Positions 9,719 through 18,951 of a stretch of 64,000 bases of DNA are shown piece by piece. Origin of the DNA: Acinetobacter bereziniae LMG 1003 = CIP 70.12. Lineage in GTDB: Bacteria > Pseudomonadota > Gammaproteobacteria > Pseudomonadales > Moraxellaceae. Made by a program: the position numbers and the translations under genes. Location: assembly GCF_000368925.1 (NCBI RefSeq), contig NZ_KB849756.1:2444416-2508415 (forward strand), written 5' to 3'. Each line of letters starts with the position of its first letter. Within the stretch, counting starts at the first letter, position 1. Under the pieces are notes generated by a model that ran no database searches, was not told the origin of the DNA, and saw only the letters and a program-made list of their open reading frames with translations.

Positions 9719-9756
9719 AAAAAAGCGCTCTACCTTTATGGGTAGAACGCTTTTAT
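9719..9756 (-). terminator. Terminator of the Smp-like gene
   Basis: A stem of AAAGCG-C-TCTACC against GGTAGA-A-CGCTTT (one mismatch) with a short loop lies just past the stop at 9768. On the minus strand it is followed by a run of Ts (As at 9719-9724). Confidence 0.65.
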
Positions 9757-9767
9757 GCTGATTTGAA

Positions 9768-11072
9768 TTATAGGTCTGAAACAGGTTCAGAACTGACGCT
9801 TTGTTTTTTACCTTTTAAAATTTCTGTACGAATATTTTGTGCAAGCTCAGCACACTCATTATTCATTCCATTAATCATAAAGGCGTGGCGTGTCAGTACA
9901 TTGGTAGGATTTGGCAAAGCGACCAATTGATAGCAATCACCAATATGTTTGAGTTGATCATTGCTTAAGTACAGTGCCATTTCTTTAGCAATTAAATGAT
10001 TCACCAAACGTTCTGCTGCATGTTTAGCATCCAACTGCATTGCTTCTACAGAAGTGGTCACGGCACAGCGTGTTTGTAAAACGAAGCGTTTGTCTTCGCG
10101 ATAACGTTTGTACAGAACCTCAGACAGCAATTGGAACACTGAACCAATCATCAGTATGGATTGTGCAGCATCGGGCTTTTCAGCATCAATACTCAAGATC
10201 GCCCCGTGTTGATTAAACGCTTGATGAATGACGAAATCTTTAGAATTGAGTTTGAAATGTTGTGCACAAAGTTCAATGCTTTTATTCAGGAAAATCTGAC
10301 ATAAGTTAAAATAAGGTACAGATACAGATTGATTGACGGTATTCATCAATTGTTTTGGATCATAATACTGAATATTCAATGCAAGAATTTCTTGATCATC
10401 ATCGACAGTAGAAGTGACCGCAACTTTAGGTTCAGGTTTAACTTTGTTTTGAGCCTGTTGCTGTGCCTGAGCAATTGCTAAGGTGCGATTGGCTTTTTCA
10501 GCCTCCAAAGCTTCTGTTAATTGTTGAATTTCGTGTTTTAAGCGCGCCTCATTATTGATACGTGCCAAATATTCACTACGCGTTGGGCGTGCAATTGCGC
10601 GATAAGCCAACCAAAGAAAAGCGTGGATCAAAAGTGAAACTAAAATCGCAAGCCATTGGGTCCGTAAAATTTCACCAATACTCGGTTTGATTAACGTAAT
10701 TTCAATCGTTCCGACTTTTTTCTCGTTCTGCAATGCATCACGAACAAATACTTCGCCTTGGCGAGTTTTTGCCATGCCGCTGGTTGCAAGCACTTGTTTT
10801 TTAGCATCAAGTATTCGAATCGAAGCAACGCTTGGATTGGTCGCATAACGATTTGCCAACAGTGCCAATGAAACTGTATTCGCAGGTTCAAGCTCAGACA
10901 GGCTGTCTGTGACCAGTTGACTGGTCATCAGTTGCCCTTGACTGGCACGGTTTTCATTTAACTGATGTGTTGTTGCAACTACCAATAAAAAGGTATGAAA
11001 TGCAAAACTTACAATAAGTAGGCTAGCAAATAGCCCTTGTCTTGGCGCATTCAACGTAAACTTCCAAAGCAA
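9768..11072 (-). CDS. Smp/AhpA-like inner-membrane protein with periplasmic loop
   Basis: The 434-residue protein has an N-terminal membrane segment (about 15-36), a periplasmic stretch of about 100 residues, a second membrane segment (about 140-160), and a coiled-coil, Ala/Gln-rich linker (about 170-215) before a cytoplasmic domain. The N-terminal half resembles the Smp (YtjB) family, and like E. coli smp it is transcribed divergently from serB, which supports the assignment. The C-terminal domain of about 200 residues is not one I recognise. The function of the family is poorly defined. Confidence 0.65.
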   Translation of the reverse strand: MLWKFTLNAPRQGLFASLLIVSFAFHTFLLVVATTHQLNENRASQGQLMTSQLVTDSLSELEPANTVSLALLANRYATNPSVASIRILDAKKQVLATSGMAKTRQGEVFVRDALQNEKKVGTIEITLIKPSIGEILRTQWLAILVSLLIHAFLWLAYRAIARPTRSEYLARINNEARLKHEIQQLTEALEAEKANRTLAIAQAQQQAQNKVKPEPKVAVTSTVDDDQEILALNIQYYDPKQLMNTVNQSVSVPYFNLCQIFLNKSIELCAQHFKLNSKDFVIHQAFNQHGAILSIDAEKPDAAQSILMIGSVFQLLSEVLYKRYREDKRFVLQTRCAVTTSVEAMQLDAKHAAERLVNHLIAKEMALYLSNDQLKHIGDCYQLVALPNPTNVLTRHAFMINGMNNECAELAQNIRTEILKGKKQSVSSEPVSDL

Positions 11073-11131
11073 AAAATTTCGATTTCGATTATGATTCTTC
11101 CAATTGTTGTAGCTCAGACCCGAGTCAATTC

Positions 11132-12352
11132 ATGCGAGAAATCATTCTTATTTCATTTTTAGGACCTGACCAACCCAATCAGTTTACTCGATTAATGCAA
11201 GTGTTGTCCGTACATTCTTTGCAAATATTAGATGTAGGGCAGGCGGTCATTCACAATCAATTGACTTTAGGTATTGTAGTGTCGTCAAACGACCAGACTG
11301 CAACAGCTTTAGCAATGAAAGACATCCTTATTTTAGCACATGATATTGGTCTTACCGTTCGTTTTAAACCAATTTCAGGTACAGAATATGACCAATGGGT
11401 AAGCGAAGGTGGACGTACCCGCTATATCGTGACGGCATTGGCACCTGAATTAACTGCTGCACACTTACAAGCTGTAACAAATATTGTTTCAAGTCAGGGA
11501 TTTAATATTGAAACAGTGACTCGTTTGTCAGGTCGTCCTGAGCGTGATGGGCATCAAGATATACTCAAACGTTCATGTGTCCAATTTGGTTTAAGTGGAC
11601 AGATGCTAGATGCACAAGCGATGCGTGCAGCATGTTTACGTCTTTCGGCTGAATTAAACATTGATGTCGCTGTGCAGGAAGACAATGCTTACCGACGTAA
11701 TCGCCGTTTAGTTTGCTTTGATATGGACTCAACTTTAATCGAACAAGAAGTTATTGATGAGTTGGCGAAAGAAGCAGGTGTTGGAGACAAGGTTGCTGAA
11801 ATCACCGAACTTGCCATGCAAGGTGAATTGGATTTTCAGCAAAGCTTCCGTGCACGTGTAGCCTTGTTGAAAGGCTTAGATGCTGAGGTTTTACCAAAAA
11901 TTGCCGCACGTTTAACCATTACTGAAGGGGCGGAGCGTTTAATTTCTACCCTGAAGTCTTTGGGCTATAAAACTGCAATTTTATCGGGTGGTTTTCAATA
12001 TTTTGCAGAATATCTACAAGAGAAATTAGGTATTGATGAAGTTCATGCCAATATCCTTGATGTTGAAAATGGTCAAGTCACAGGTGAAGTGAAAGGACAT
12101 ATTGTAGATGGTGCACGCAAAGCATATTTATTGACTGAATTGGCTGAAAAAATGGGAATTTCACCAGAGCAGGCGATCGCTGTGGGTGATGGTGCAAATG
12201 ACTTGCCGATGCTGTCTATCGCTGGTTTAGGCGTGGCATTCCGTGCTAAACCTTTGGTTCGTCAAAATGCCAATCAAGCCATTTCAAGTGTTGGTTTAGA
12301 TGGTGTACTTTACCTCTTGGGTGTTCATGATAAAGACCTCACTCGTGCTTAA
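11132..12352 (+). CDS. serB: Phosphoserine phosphatase with N-terminal ACT domains
   Basis: SerB performs the last step of serine synthesis. At 406 residues it is the long form: an ACT-like regulatory region of about 180 residues, then the HAD catalytic domain with motif I CFDMDSTLIEQE near residue 197, GGFQYFAEYL, and motif IV VGDGANDLPML. The 59-base divergent gap to the Smp-like gene holds both promoters. A perfect hairpin terminator follows. Confidence 0.97.
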   Translation: MREIILISFLGPDQPNQFTRLMQVLSVHSLQILDVGQAVIHNQLTLGIVVSSNDQTATALAMKDILILAHDIGLTVRFKPISGTEYDQWVSEGGRTRYIVTALAPELTAAHLQAVTNIVSSQGFNIETVTRLSGRPERDGHQDILKRSCVQFGLSGQMLDAQAMRAACLRLSAELNIDVAVQEDNAYRRNRRLVCFDMDSTLIEQEVIDELAKEAGVGDKVAEITELAMQGELDFQQSFRARVALLKGLDAEVLPKIAARLTITEGAERLISTLKSLGYKTAILSGGFQYFAEYLQEKLGIDEVHANILDVENGQVTGEVKGHIVDGARKAYLLTELAEKMGISPEQAIAVGDGANDLPMLSIAGLGVAFRAKPLVRQNANQAISSVGLDGVLYLLGVHDKDLTRA

Positions 12353-12381
12353 ATGCTTTAAATAAGATTGCCAGAACATGA

Positions 12382-12410
12382 AAAATAGCGACATAATGTC
12401 GCTATTTTTG
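12382..12410 (+). terminator. Rho-independent terminator of serB
   Basis: AAAATAGCGACA (12382-12393) pairs perfectly with TGTCGCTATTTT (12397-12408) around TAA, followed by Ts. The AT-rich 370 bases from here to 12778 hold no gene I can support. Confidence 0.85.
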
Positions 12411-12777
12411 TTTGAAAATGAACCACTTTGCTGTCATCAAATCTAAATAATACTTTTTGAAAAAGAGATTCGTTTTAAAACTTAAATTTTTTTATTTCTA
12501 TAGAAAAACAACATGTATTTTTTTGTAATGACACTGCATGATTGATGGCAATTAGATTTTGAGAAAAACAGGATTCTTAAAAAATGTAATGACAAATGCA
12601 TGTTGCGACAAAGTGTGTCGTTTACCCGAAAAACAGCACTTTCCTTCTCATAAAAACCATACATAATGCAATGCATAAGCTTCTATAAGATGGTTAAAGA
12701 AAAATTATAAAGCTTGAACTTGTTGTGAAACACCACTTAGACGGTTTATGAGAGACATCATTTTGACGGAGGTTGTT

Positions 12778-13092
12778 ATGGTATCAGCGACATTTGCAAC
12801 ATTGATTGGATTCGCTCTAATTGCTGCAGCGTTGGCTACTGTTTTCTTTTCCCCTTATCGTCATTGGTTAGGGTTTATGTTTGCGGGTATGATCTTCTGG
12901 GGCACTCTAGAAGCAATGCGTTACAGCGTACAGAATATTTTCGATCTTTCGGTAGCATATAGTTATTTAACGGCAATCATGCTTGCAATGTCTGCATTGA
13001 TTGCGTTGTTATTACGTGAAGACAGCCGTGCCCAAAAAGCACTGGCAAATCGTCAATATATTGAACATACCCCAGTCTATGAAGATGAATAA
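12778..13092 (+). CDS. Small conserved membrane protein of unknown function
   Basis: The product has three hydrophobic segments (about residues 3-25, 30-50 and 57-78) and a charged, soluble tail ending YEDE, so it is a small inner-membrane protein. A longer in-frame reading starts at 12748, but the ATG at 12778 is preceded at optimal spacing by GGAGG (12768-12772), so 104 residues is the likely product. I do not recognise a family. It appears to be monocistronic with its own terminator at 13178-13206. Confidence 0.7.
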   Translation: MVSATFATLIGFALIAAALATVFFSPYRHWLGFMFAGMIFWGTLEAMRYSVQNIFDLSVAYSYLTAIMLAMSALIALLLREDSRAQKALANRQYIEHTPVYEDE

Positions 13093-13177
13093 GTATTGAG
13101 TGAACAGAATGACAATATGCAAACCAAGATAACAATAGTGACTTTAATTACACGAAAAAAATCAATTTAGACATTTT

Positions 13178-13206
13178 AAGGTATATCAAAATGGTATACC
13201 TTTTTT
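13178..13206 (+). terminator. Hairpin terminator after the small membrane protein gene
   Basis: AAGGTATA pairs with TATACCTT around a 9-base loop, with a run of six Ts after it. Confidence 0.6.
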
Positions 13207-13306
13207 CAGTTTATACTTTGTTCTCAAAGCCATGTCTAAGAATTGACAAGTTATGCTAGGATGAGCAAATTCGGATCTAATTTAAAAAACAACAGGCTTA
13301 AATGTC

Positions 13307-13786
13307 ATGAAACTTTCTGCAATTCCAGTTGTGAAGTTACCAATCGTTGATGCAAGTACAGATCCATTGGATTTACTTGTATTGGGTTTAGCGCTTCGTA
13401 TGAAACAATTGGCGCGTACCAGCCCAAAATTTATTGAATTGACCCATGATCGTCAGTTCCGTATCCAGATTGGTACAGACTTAGGCGTGGCTCGCCAAAT
13501 TATTGTCAATAACGGTCAAATTGATACAGTTTCAGGTGCTGAACAAAAAGCGGATTTCGTTTTACAGTTTGCTGACAGTGATCAAGGTGTGAAAACTTTG
13601 GTCAAAGGTGATCCAACTGCATTTATGACGGGTATGCAAAACGGCACGATTAAAATGGAAGGTGATTTTAGTTTGCTGGTGTGGTTTAACCAAGTTGCTA
13701 AGTTAATCCCACCGAAAGTACCAAAACCTGTCAAAGAAAAAATCAAATTGGCACGTCAGTTCTTAAAGGAAAAGACAGGTCGATAA
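13307..13786 (+). CDS. SCP2 sterol-binding domain-containing protein (UbiJ-like fold)
   Basis: The 159-residue protein matches the SCP2 lipid-carrier fold: a FRIQIGTDLG beta strand region, then VSGAEQKADFVLQF, a Gly-Asp turn (VKGDPTAFMTGMQNG) and TIKMEGDFSLLVWFNQVAKL. There is no signal peptide or membrane segment. Proteins of this fold carry lipids or, as UbiJ, assist ubiquinone synthesis; nothing here decides the ligand. A convergent terminator separates it from dtd. Confidence 0.8.
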   Translation: MKLSAIPVVKLPIVDASTDPLDLLVLGLALRMKQLARTSPKFIELTHDRQFRIQIGTDLGVARQIIVNNGQIDTVSGAEQKADFVLQFADSDQGVKTLVKGDPTAFMTGMQNGTIKMEGDFSLLVWFNQVAKLIPPKVPKPVKEKIKLARQFLKEKTGR

Positions 13787-13802
13787 TTGTTTTTCAAACA
13801 TT

Positions 13803-13826
13803 AAAAAAGCCCATTCGGGCTTTTTT
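13803..13826. terminator. Bidirectional terminator between the SCP2 gene and dtd
   Basis: AAAAAAGCCC pairs with GGGCTTTTTT around ATTC, giving an A-run and a T-run on both sides as expected between convergent genes. Confidence 0.9.
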
Positions 13827-13863
13827 ATATTTTAAACAGTGATTTTGTGTTGTGTATGTGAGC

Positions 13864-14304
13864 TTATTCGACCTCTAGGTTGAAGGTCACAGGTCCGTCA
13901 TTGACCAAATGCACTTTCATATCTGCGGCAAAGATTCCTGTTTGTACATTTTCAAATTGTGATTGCGCATATGCAACCAGTTGTTCATACAGTGCTTTGG
14001 CTTCAGTGGGTGGCATTGCTGGTCCAAAGTCGGGACGCAAGCCTTTTTGCGTTTGTGCCATTAAGGTAAATTGCGAAACCAGCAAAAGTCCACCATTGGC
14101 TTGGCTGACGTTCCAGCCCATTTTTCCTTGTTCATCATCAAAAAATCGATATTTTAAAATCTTATCAATCAGTTTTTGACCCTTTTCAAAGTTATCCTCT
14201 TTACCTAAACCTAAAAAAACCAAAATTCCTGTTTGGATTTCTCCTGTGACTTGACCATCAACCACGACTTTGGCTTCTAACACTCGTTGTAATAATGCAC
14301 GCAT
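13864..14304 (-). CDS. dtd: D-aminoacyl-tRNA deacylase
   Basis: DTD hydrolyses D-aminoacyl-tRNAs and so proofreads against D-amino acids. The usual start MRALLQRVLEAKV is at 14304 (146 residues). An upstream in-frame ATG at 14379 would add 25 unrelated residues. The active-site motifs are LLVSQFTLMAQ and, near the C-terminus, NDGPVTFNLE (family Nx-GPVT motif). Confidence 0.96.
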   Translation of the reverse strand: MRALLQRVLEAKVVVDGQVTGEIQTGILVFLGLGKEDNFEKGQKLIDKILKYRFFDDEQGKMGWNVSQANGGLLLVSQFTLMAQTQKGLRPDFGPAMPPTEAKALYEQLVAYAQSQFENVQTGIFAADMKVHLVNDGPVTFNLEVE

Positions 14305-14576
14305 AAGAACAATAAGACTAAAATATGATAAGACCATTCTAACAGTTATAGAACAGCAAGATTGTCTAAAAAAGTCCATCTTTAAAACATTATAAATATT
14401 TGAATAAGCATGGCTTTTGTTTGATTATTCAGCATTTTCCGATATGAAAAAGACCTAGGTGTTCGATTTTTAAACACTGTTAAATTGCAAATATAGCCAT
14501 TCACAGCGAAATGATTACGTTATGCACTTCAAAAATATGCTTTAATAAAAAAAGCATAGCGAAATTACAAACAGAT

Positions 14577-15788
14577 ATGGCGCCAATCATTCAATCTTTG
14601 CTGGATACCGATTTATATAAATTTACCATGTTGCAAGTGGTACTGCATAAATTTCCCCAAACTCACAGTGTCTACCATTTCCGCTGCCGTAATCTGGATG
14701 ATACCGTTTATCCATTAACGGATATTTTGGAGGATTTGAATGAACAATTGGATCATCTTTGCTTACTAAAATTTAAAGAAGACGAATTACAATATTTACG
14801 CAGCATGCGTTTTATCAAAAGTGATTTTGTTGATTATTTAGAATTATTCCAACTGAAACGCCGTTTTATTAAAGCGGGTATAGATGAAGAAGGTCGTTTG
14901 GATATTTGGGTAGAAGGTCCAATGGTTCAAGCGATGATGTTTGAAATTTTTGTTCTTGCGATCGTCAATGAGCTTTATTTTAGCCGTATTCGCAATGATG
15001 AGGTGTATGCTGAAGGCGAACGACGTTTACAAGCCAAAGTTGAGTTATTAAAGAAACTTGAACAGCAGCAACAGACGGATAAGCCCCCATTCTTGGTATC
15101 TGACTTTGGTACGCGTCGTCGTTATAGCTTGGACTGGCAGCGACATGTCATTCAAACGTTCCATGCAGCGGTACCCAATGTTTTCAGAGGAACCAGTAAT
15201 GTTCTCTTGGCAAAAGAATTAAATATTTATCCAATTGGAACAATGGCACATGAGTTTTTGCAAGCTTTCCAAGCTTTGGATGTGCGTCTAAGAGATTTTC
15301 AAAAAGCCGCTTTGGAAACTTGGGTACAAGAGTATCGTGGAGATTTAGGTATCGCCTTGACCGATGTTGTTGGTATGGACGCATTCCTACGAGATTTCGA
15401 TCTGTATTTTGCCAAACTATTTGATGGTTTGCGCCATGACAGTGGTGACCCTTTTGAGTGGGGTGATAAGGCGTATCATCATTATCGTAAATTAAAAATT
15501 GATACCAAAGCGAAGATGTTAACCTTTAGTGATGGTTTAGATATCGAAAGAGCTTGGGCATTGTACCAATACTTCAAAGACCGTTTCCAAGTCAGTTTTG
15601 GTATAGGAACCAATTTGACCAATGATATGGGACAAACTCCATTGAACATTGTTTTAAAATTAGTGGAGTGCAATGGCCAGTCTGTCGCGAAAATTTCTGA
15701 TAGTCCAGGAAAAACCATGACAGATAATGATACATTTTTGGCGTATCTGCGACAGGTCTTTGAAATACCAGAAGTTGTCGAAGCATAG
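14577..15788 (+). CDS. pncB: Nicotinate phosphoribosyltransferase
   Basis: PncB converts nicotinate and PRPP to nicotinate mononucleotide in NAD salvage. The family N-terminus [20 protein letters not shown] starts at 14577; 22 upstream in-frame codons from 14511 are unlikely to be translated. Motifs include [34 protein letters not shown] and [15 protein letters not shown]. Length 403 is normal. Confidence 0.96.
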   Translation: MAPIIQSLLDTDLYKFTMLQVVLHKFPQTHSVYHFRCRNLDDTVYPLTDILEDLNEQLDHLCLLKFKEDELQYLRSMRFIKSDFVDYLELFQLKRRFIKAGIDEEGRLDIWVEGPMVQAMMFEIFVLAIVNELYFSRIRNDEVYAEGERRLQAKVELLKKLEQQQQTDKPPFLVSDFGTRRRYSLDWQRHVIQTFHAAVPNVFRGTSNVLLAKELNIYPIGTMAHEFLQAFQALDVRLRDFQKAALETWVQEYRGDLGIALTDVVGMDAFLRDFDLYFAKLFDGLRHDSGDPFEWGDKAYHHYRKLKIDTKAKMLTFSDGLDIERAWALYQYFKDRFQVSFGIGTNLTNDMGQTPLNIVLKLVECNGQSVAKISDSPGKTMTDNDTFLAYLRQVFEIPEVVEA

Positions 15789-15895
15789 AAAATTCTTATC
15801 TGATTTTTTGCTAAAAGAATGTGAAAAATCAGCTTATTGGAAAAAAACACTGTGCTAAGATCATGCATATTCAGGGTCTTAAAATAGAAAAACTT

Positions 15896-16744
15896 ATGAC
15901 TACACCTGCCTTTAATTTTGAATTACTCATCGAAGCAGAACAACTCGTGCCTTTTTTAGGACACGATAAGATTCGTATCGTCGATTTGAGTCGTAGTTCT
16001 GTCTACGAACAATTACATATTCCTCATGCTTTACATGTTAAACCACAATTGTTGGTAAGACAGGAAGAACAAGCTTCAGGGCTTTTACCTGATGAAGACG
16101 GTTTAAATGCGTTGATTGAATATTTAAATATTTCTCCTGAGCATCATGTTGTGGTTTATGATGATGAAGGTGGCGCTTGGGCTGGACGTTTGATTTGGAA
16201 TTTGCATTGCCTTGGCTTTTACAATACCAGTTTATTAAATGGCGGTATTCATGCATGGTTGGCAGAAGGTTTTCCAACCTCATCTGACGTTGAAGTGTTT
16301 GAACCAGTAGAAACATTGGTTCCAGTCAATTTAAATCACCTTGAGCAACATCGTATTGAATATGCAAAATTGTTGGAAAAGGTTCAGCAACAAAGTATTC
16401 AAGTCTGGGACTGTCGGACATCCGAAGAATATACAGGACAACGTTTGGCAGCTAGACGCGGCGGTCACATTCCAAATGCACAACATTTTGAGTGGAGTAC
16501 TGCAATTAACCGTCAAAATCATTTAAAATTGCATCCTCTAGAGCGCACGCAACAACGTTTAGAACAATTAGGCTTTCAATTTGATCAACCTGTGGTGGTG
16601 TACTGTCAGTCGCATCATCGTTCAGGCTTGGCTTACATTTTAGGTCGGTTATTGGATTGGAATATCCAAGCCTATGATGGTGCGTGGAGTGAGTGGGGCA
16701 ATCGCCTCGATAGTCCAATTATTACTGGAGAATCACCTGCGTGA
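15896..16744 (+). CDS. Sulfurtransferase with two rhodanese domains
   Basis: The product has an inactive N-terminal rhodanese domain ([18 protein letters not shown]; no Cys in its loop) and an active C-terminal domain with [11 protein letters not shown] and the catalytic Cys in [11 protein letters not shown]. This is the thiosulfate/3-mercaptopyruvate sulfurtransferase layout. The start [11 protein letters not shown] at 15896 fits the family; 25 upstream in-frame codons are unlikely. The active-loop sequence CQSHHRSG is not the classical CRxGx[R/T] of TST/MST, so the donor is uncertain. Its stop overlaps the GTG start of psd by four bases (GTGA). Confidence 0.85.
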   Translation: MTTPAFNFELLIEAEQLVPFLGHDKIRIVDLSRSSVYEQLHIPHALHVKPQLLVRQEEQASGLLPDEDGLNALIEYLNISPEHHVVVYDDEGGAWAGRLIWNLHCLGFYNTSLLNGGIHAWLAEGFPTSSDVEVFEPVETLVPVNLNHLEQHRIEYAKLLEKVQQQSIQVWDCRTSEEYTGQRLAARRGGHIPNAQHFEWSTAINRQNHLKLHPLERTQQRLEQLGFQFDQPVVVYCQSHHRSGLAYILGRLLDWNIQAYDGAWSEWGNRLDSPIITGESPA

Positions 16745-17592
16745 GTCTTACATCAAACTTAAAAAAACAAATTTTTATCCAAGCTCAAAAAGTTGTTCCA
16801 CAGCAACAACTCAGCCGTGTCGTAGGTAAAGTTGCAGCCAGTGAAAATCCGATTATTAAAAATATAGCGATTCAAGCGTTTAAAGCTCAGTACGGGATTG
16901 ACCTGTCGATCGCTGAACAAACGGATGCATTGAAATATAAGTCGTTTAATGAATTTTTTACGCGTGCCTTAAAACAGGGTGTACGTGAAATTGATACAGA
17001 CCCGAGTAGTATTGTTTCCCCTGCTGATGGTGCAATTTCACAGTTGGGTAAAATTAAAGATGGAGATATCTTTCAAGCCAAAGGTCAGAGTTTTACTGTA
17101 GACCAATTGATTGGTGACCCAAAGTTGGCTGCACCTTTTGTGCAAGGTGAGTTTGCCACAGTGTACCTATCACCACGCGATTATCACCGTGTGCATATGC
17201 CATTCGCAGGAACACTGACAGAAACTTTATATATTCCAGGTGAATTATTTTCAGTCAATCAAACCACGGCTGAAAATATTCCGGGCTTGTTTGCACGTAA
17301 CGAACGTATGGTGTGTTTGTTTGATACTGAACTCGGTCGTATGGCTGTTGTTTTAGTGGGTGCGATGATTGTGGCAGGTATTGAAACTGTGGCAACGGGT
17401 AAAGTGAAGCCAACTGGGCGCTTAGAATTAAATCATCATGAATTAGCACTAGAAAAAGGTGCTGAGCTTGGACGTTTCTATTTAGGCTCAACTGCAATTG
17501 TATTGTTTGAGCAAGATAAAATGAATTGGGATGCACAATTTAAAGCCAACTCCGTTGTTGTGATGGGTGAAGCTTTAGGGCATACACTTTAA
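16741..17592 (+). CDS. psd: Phosphatidylserine decarboxylase proenzyme
   Basis: Psd makes phosphatidylethanolamine in the inner membrane. The self-cleavage motif LGST is at residues 248-251, where Ser250 becomes the pyruvoyl group. The catalytic DYHRVHMPF and SPADG motifs are present, and the length (283) is typical. It starts with GTG overlapping the upstream stop, so it is translationally coupled to the rhodanese gene. Confidence 0.97.
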   Translation: MSLTSNLKKQIFIQAQKVVPQQQLSRVVGKVAASENPIIKNIAIQAFKAQYGIDLSIAEQTDALKYKSFNEFFTRALKQGVREIDTDPSSIVSPADGAISQLGKIKDGDIFQAKGQSFTVDQLIGDPKLAAPFVQGEFATVYLSPRDYHRVHMPFAGTLTETLYIPGELFSVNQTTAENIPGLFARNERMVCLFDTELGRMAVVLVGAMIVAGIETVATGKVKPTGRLELNHHELALEKGAELGRFYLGSTAIVLFEQDKMNWDAQFKANSVVVMGEALGHTL

Positions 17593-17689
17593 TTTGCTTT
17601 ATTTATAAGGGGTTGTGTTTTTTCATGTAAGAAATACAACTCTTCTTAAATGTTACAGTTGCCTATATAAAACCAAACGTCAAAATAAG

Positions 17690-18151
17690 TTAACCTGAGT
17701 TTGATAAAAATCCTTGATGAAAGATGGTACAGCCAAACCGCCTGATTATTCATACAAGTGATTTGGATGATTCATTTATTTTGTACTTTTGAATCATAGA
17801 TGGTCTTGCGATCTTGAGGCGACATGGATGTCGCCATGTTGAGTGGGGGTATGAGGATGTACCCTCGCTCAACGAAAGATTTTTGTCACTTTTCATCTCT
17901 GAAAAGTGAGGCTCGCCTACGCAAAACAATTTAAACTTTAGAAGTAAAGCGTGGTAGTGCAAGCTTTAGATCATCAAACAATCTATTGATCGCTTTCATT
18001 TTATTGATCAAGAGAAATGAAACGCTATTGATGGTTGCGCTTGCGGAGCTCCGCTCCTCATCCTAAAATTTGATGAAAACGCAGCAAGACTCCATAGAGA
18101 TTTATTATTTTTCAATGAGTTGAAGATTTAATTACATCGAACTCAGGTTAA
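17690..18151. repeat. 462-bp intergenic unit bounded by 12-bp inverted repeats (dispersed repeat, copy 2)
   Basis: TTAACCTGAGTT (17690-17701) and AACTCAGGTTAA (18140-18151) are perfect inverted termini. Inside are a hairpin GGCGACAT-GG-ATGTCGCC (17818-17835), a segment (17871-18012) shared with the repeats at 1094 and 58869, and a GCGGAGCTCCGC palindrome. It has no ORF of quality. It looks like a degraded non-autonomous element, but no target duplication is evident. Confidence 0.5.
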
Positions 18152-18199
18152 GTTAAATTCATCAATAGTATGATTGAGAACTTGTATCGTTTAGAGAAG

Positions 18200-18460
18200 G
18201 TATTTTCATAGCCTCATATGTTGAGAAAATTTTTGATCGTTCGCGTAGACGATGCCTCACTTTTCTCACCCCTTTTTTTGTTTAAGCACGTTCTTGTTCA
18301 TATACCCCTGCTAAACATGGCGAGCCGCAGGCTGATCCAAAAAATGGATGGAAACCCAGCAAGGATCCGGAAAGACTTATTGTTTTTCAATGGGTTGAGA
18401 TGTAGTTGCATCGAACTCACATTATTTAAATTATGTCGAACTCACGTTAAGTGGATAATA
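18200..18460. repeat. Rearranged partial copy of the 17690-18151 unit
   Basis: The last 100 bases (about 18350-18455) repeat 18071-18155 in direct orientation: GCAGCAAG or CCAGCAAG, then TTTTTCAATG, then CATCGAACTCA and GTTAAGT. The earlier part (18240-18345) matches 17820-17925 in inverted orientation (GCGTAG...GCCTCACTTTTC; TACCCC...ACATGGCGA). The open frame at 18218-18478 crosses these repeats and is not a convincing gene. Confidence 0.45.
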
Positions 18461-18503
18461 TTGATTGGTCTCATATAAAACTTGTTTTAGTTTTTAGAAT
18501 AAA

Positions 18504-18935
18504 TCAAAATCCATGTGCTTTTAAATAAGACAGTTTTAAAGCCTGTGCATCTGCTAAAGCGTTGTGTGGGTTTTGAGAAGGTACATGAGTTTCGATCGGA
18601 TCTTGCATCCAAAGTTGCATGGAAAGTGGTGGTGTTCGTATACATTTTCCTGCTGAAAGCACTAAACTCCGCATAAATAAAGCGAAATCTTCAGGCCAAT
18701 CTGCAATGATTTCAATCTGATCATATTGAAATAGAAAAATCTGCAAACGACTTTGAAATTTTTTGAATTGAATGGGTGGTTGGTTTAAACGTGGTATCAC
18801 ATGATCGTTTACCCAAGGTACAGGGTTTGGGCATTCTAAAACTTCATAAAAAGATTGATGCTGTTCATCGACCAATGCCAATGAAATCAGTTCACCACCA
18901 AAACCATTAAATTCACAATCTAAAAATAATTTCAT
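18504..18935 (-). CDS. 3'-5' exonuclease of the DEDDh type (Rv2179c/DUF5051-like)
   Basis: The compact 143-residue protein has acidic residues spaced as in DEDD nucleases: D6 and E8 in FLDCEFNG, D79 in IIADWPEDF, and H124 with D129 in PHNALADAQAL. That final H-x4-D pattern is the DEDDh type. Proteins of this size and pattern are described as 3'-5' exoribonuclease-like. It follows phoR by 16 bases and may be co-transcribed with phoBR. Confidence 0.75.
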   Translation of the reverse strand: MKLFLDCEFNGFGGELISLALVDEQHQSFYEVLECPNPVPWVNDHVIPRLNQPPIQFKKFQSRLQIFLFQYDQIEIIADWPEDFALFMRSLVLSAGKCIRTPPLSMQLWMQDPIETHVPSQNPHNALADAQALKLSYLKAHGF

Positions 18936-18951
18936 TTGGATTAATCAAAAA

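Noticed and set aside
9480..9767. Possible FMN riboswitch upstream of ribBA
   Set aside because: I could not find the conserved RFN segments in the leader; a covariance search would settle it.
12482..12676. Open frame of 64 codons on the minus strand
   Set aside because: It is in AT-rich DNA between serB and the next gene, with no plausible start context and composition typical of chance translation.
18218..18478. Open frame of 86 codons on the plus strand
   Set aside because: It runs through degenerate repeats, has no ribosome binding site and shows no family-like sequence.
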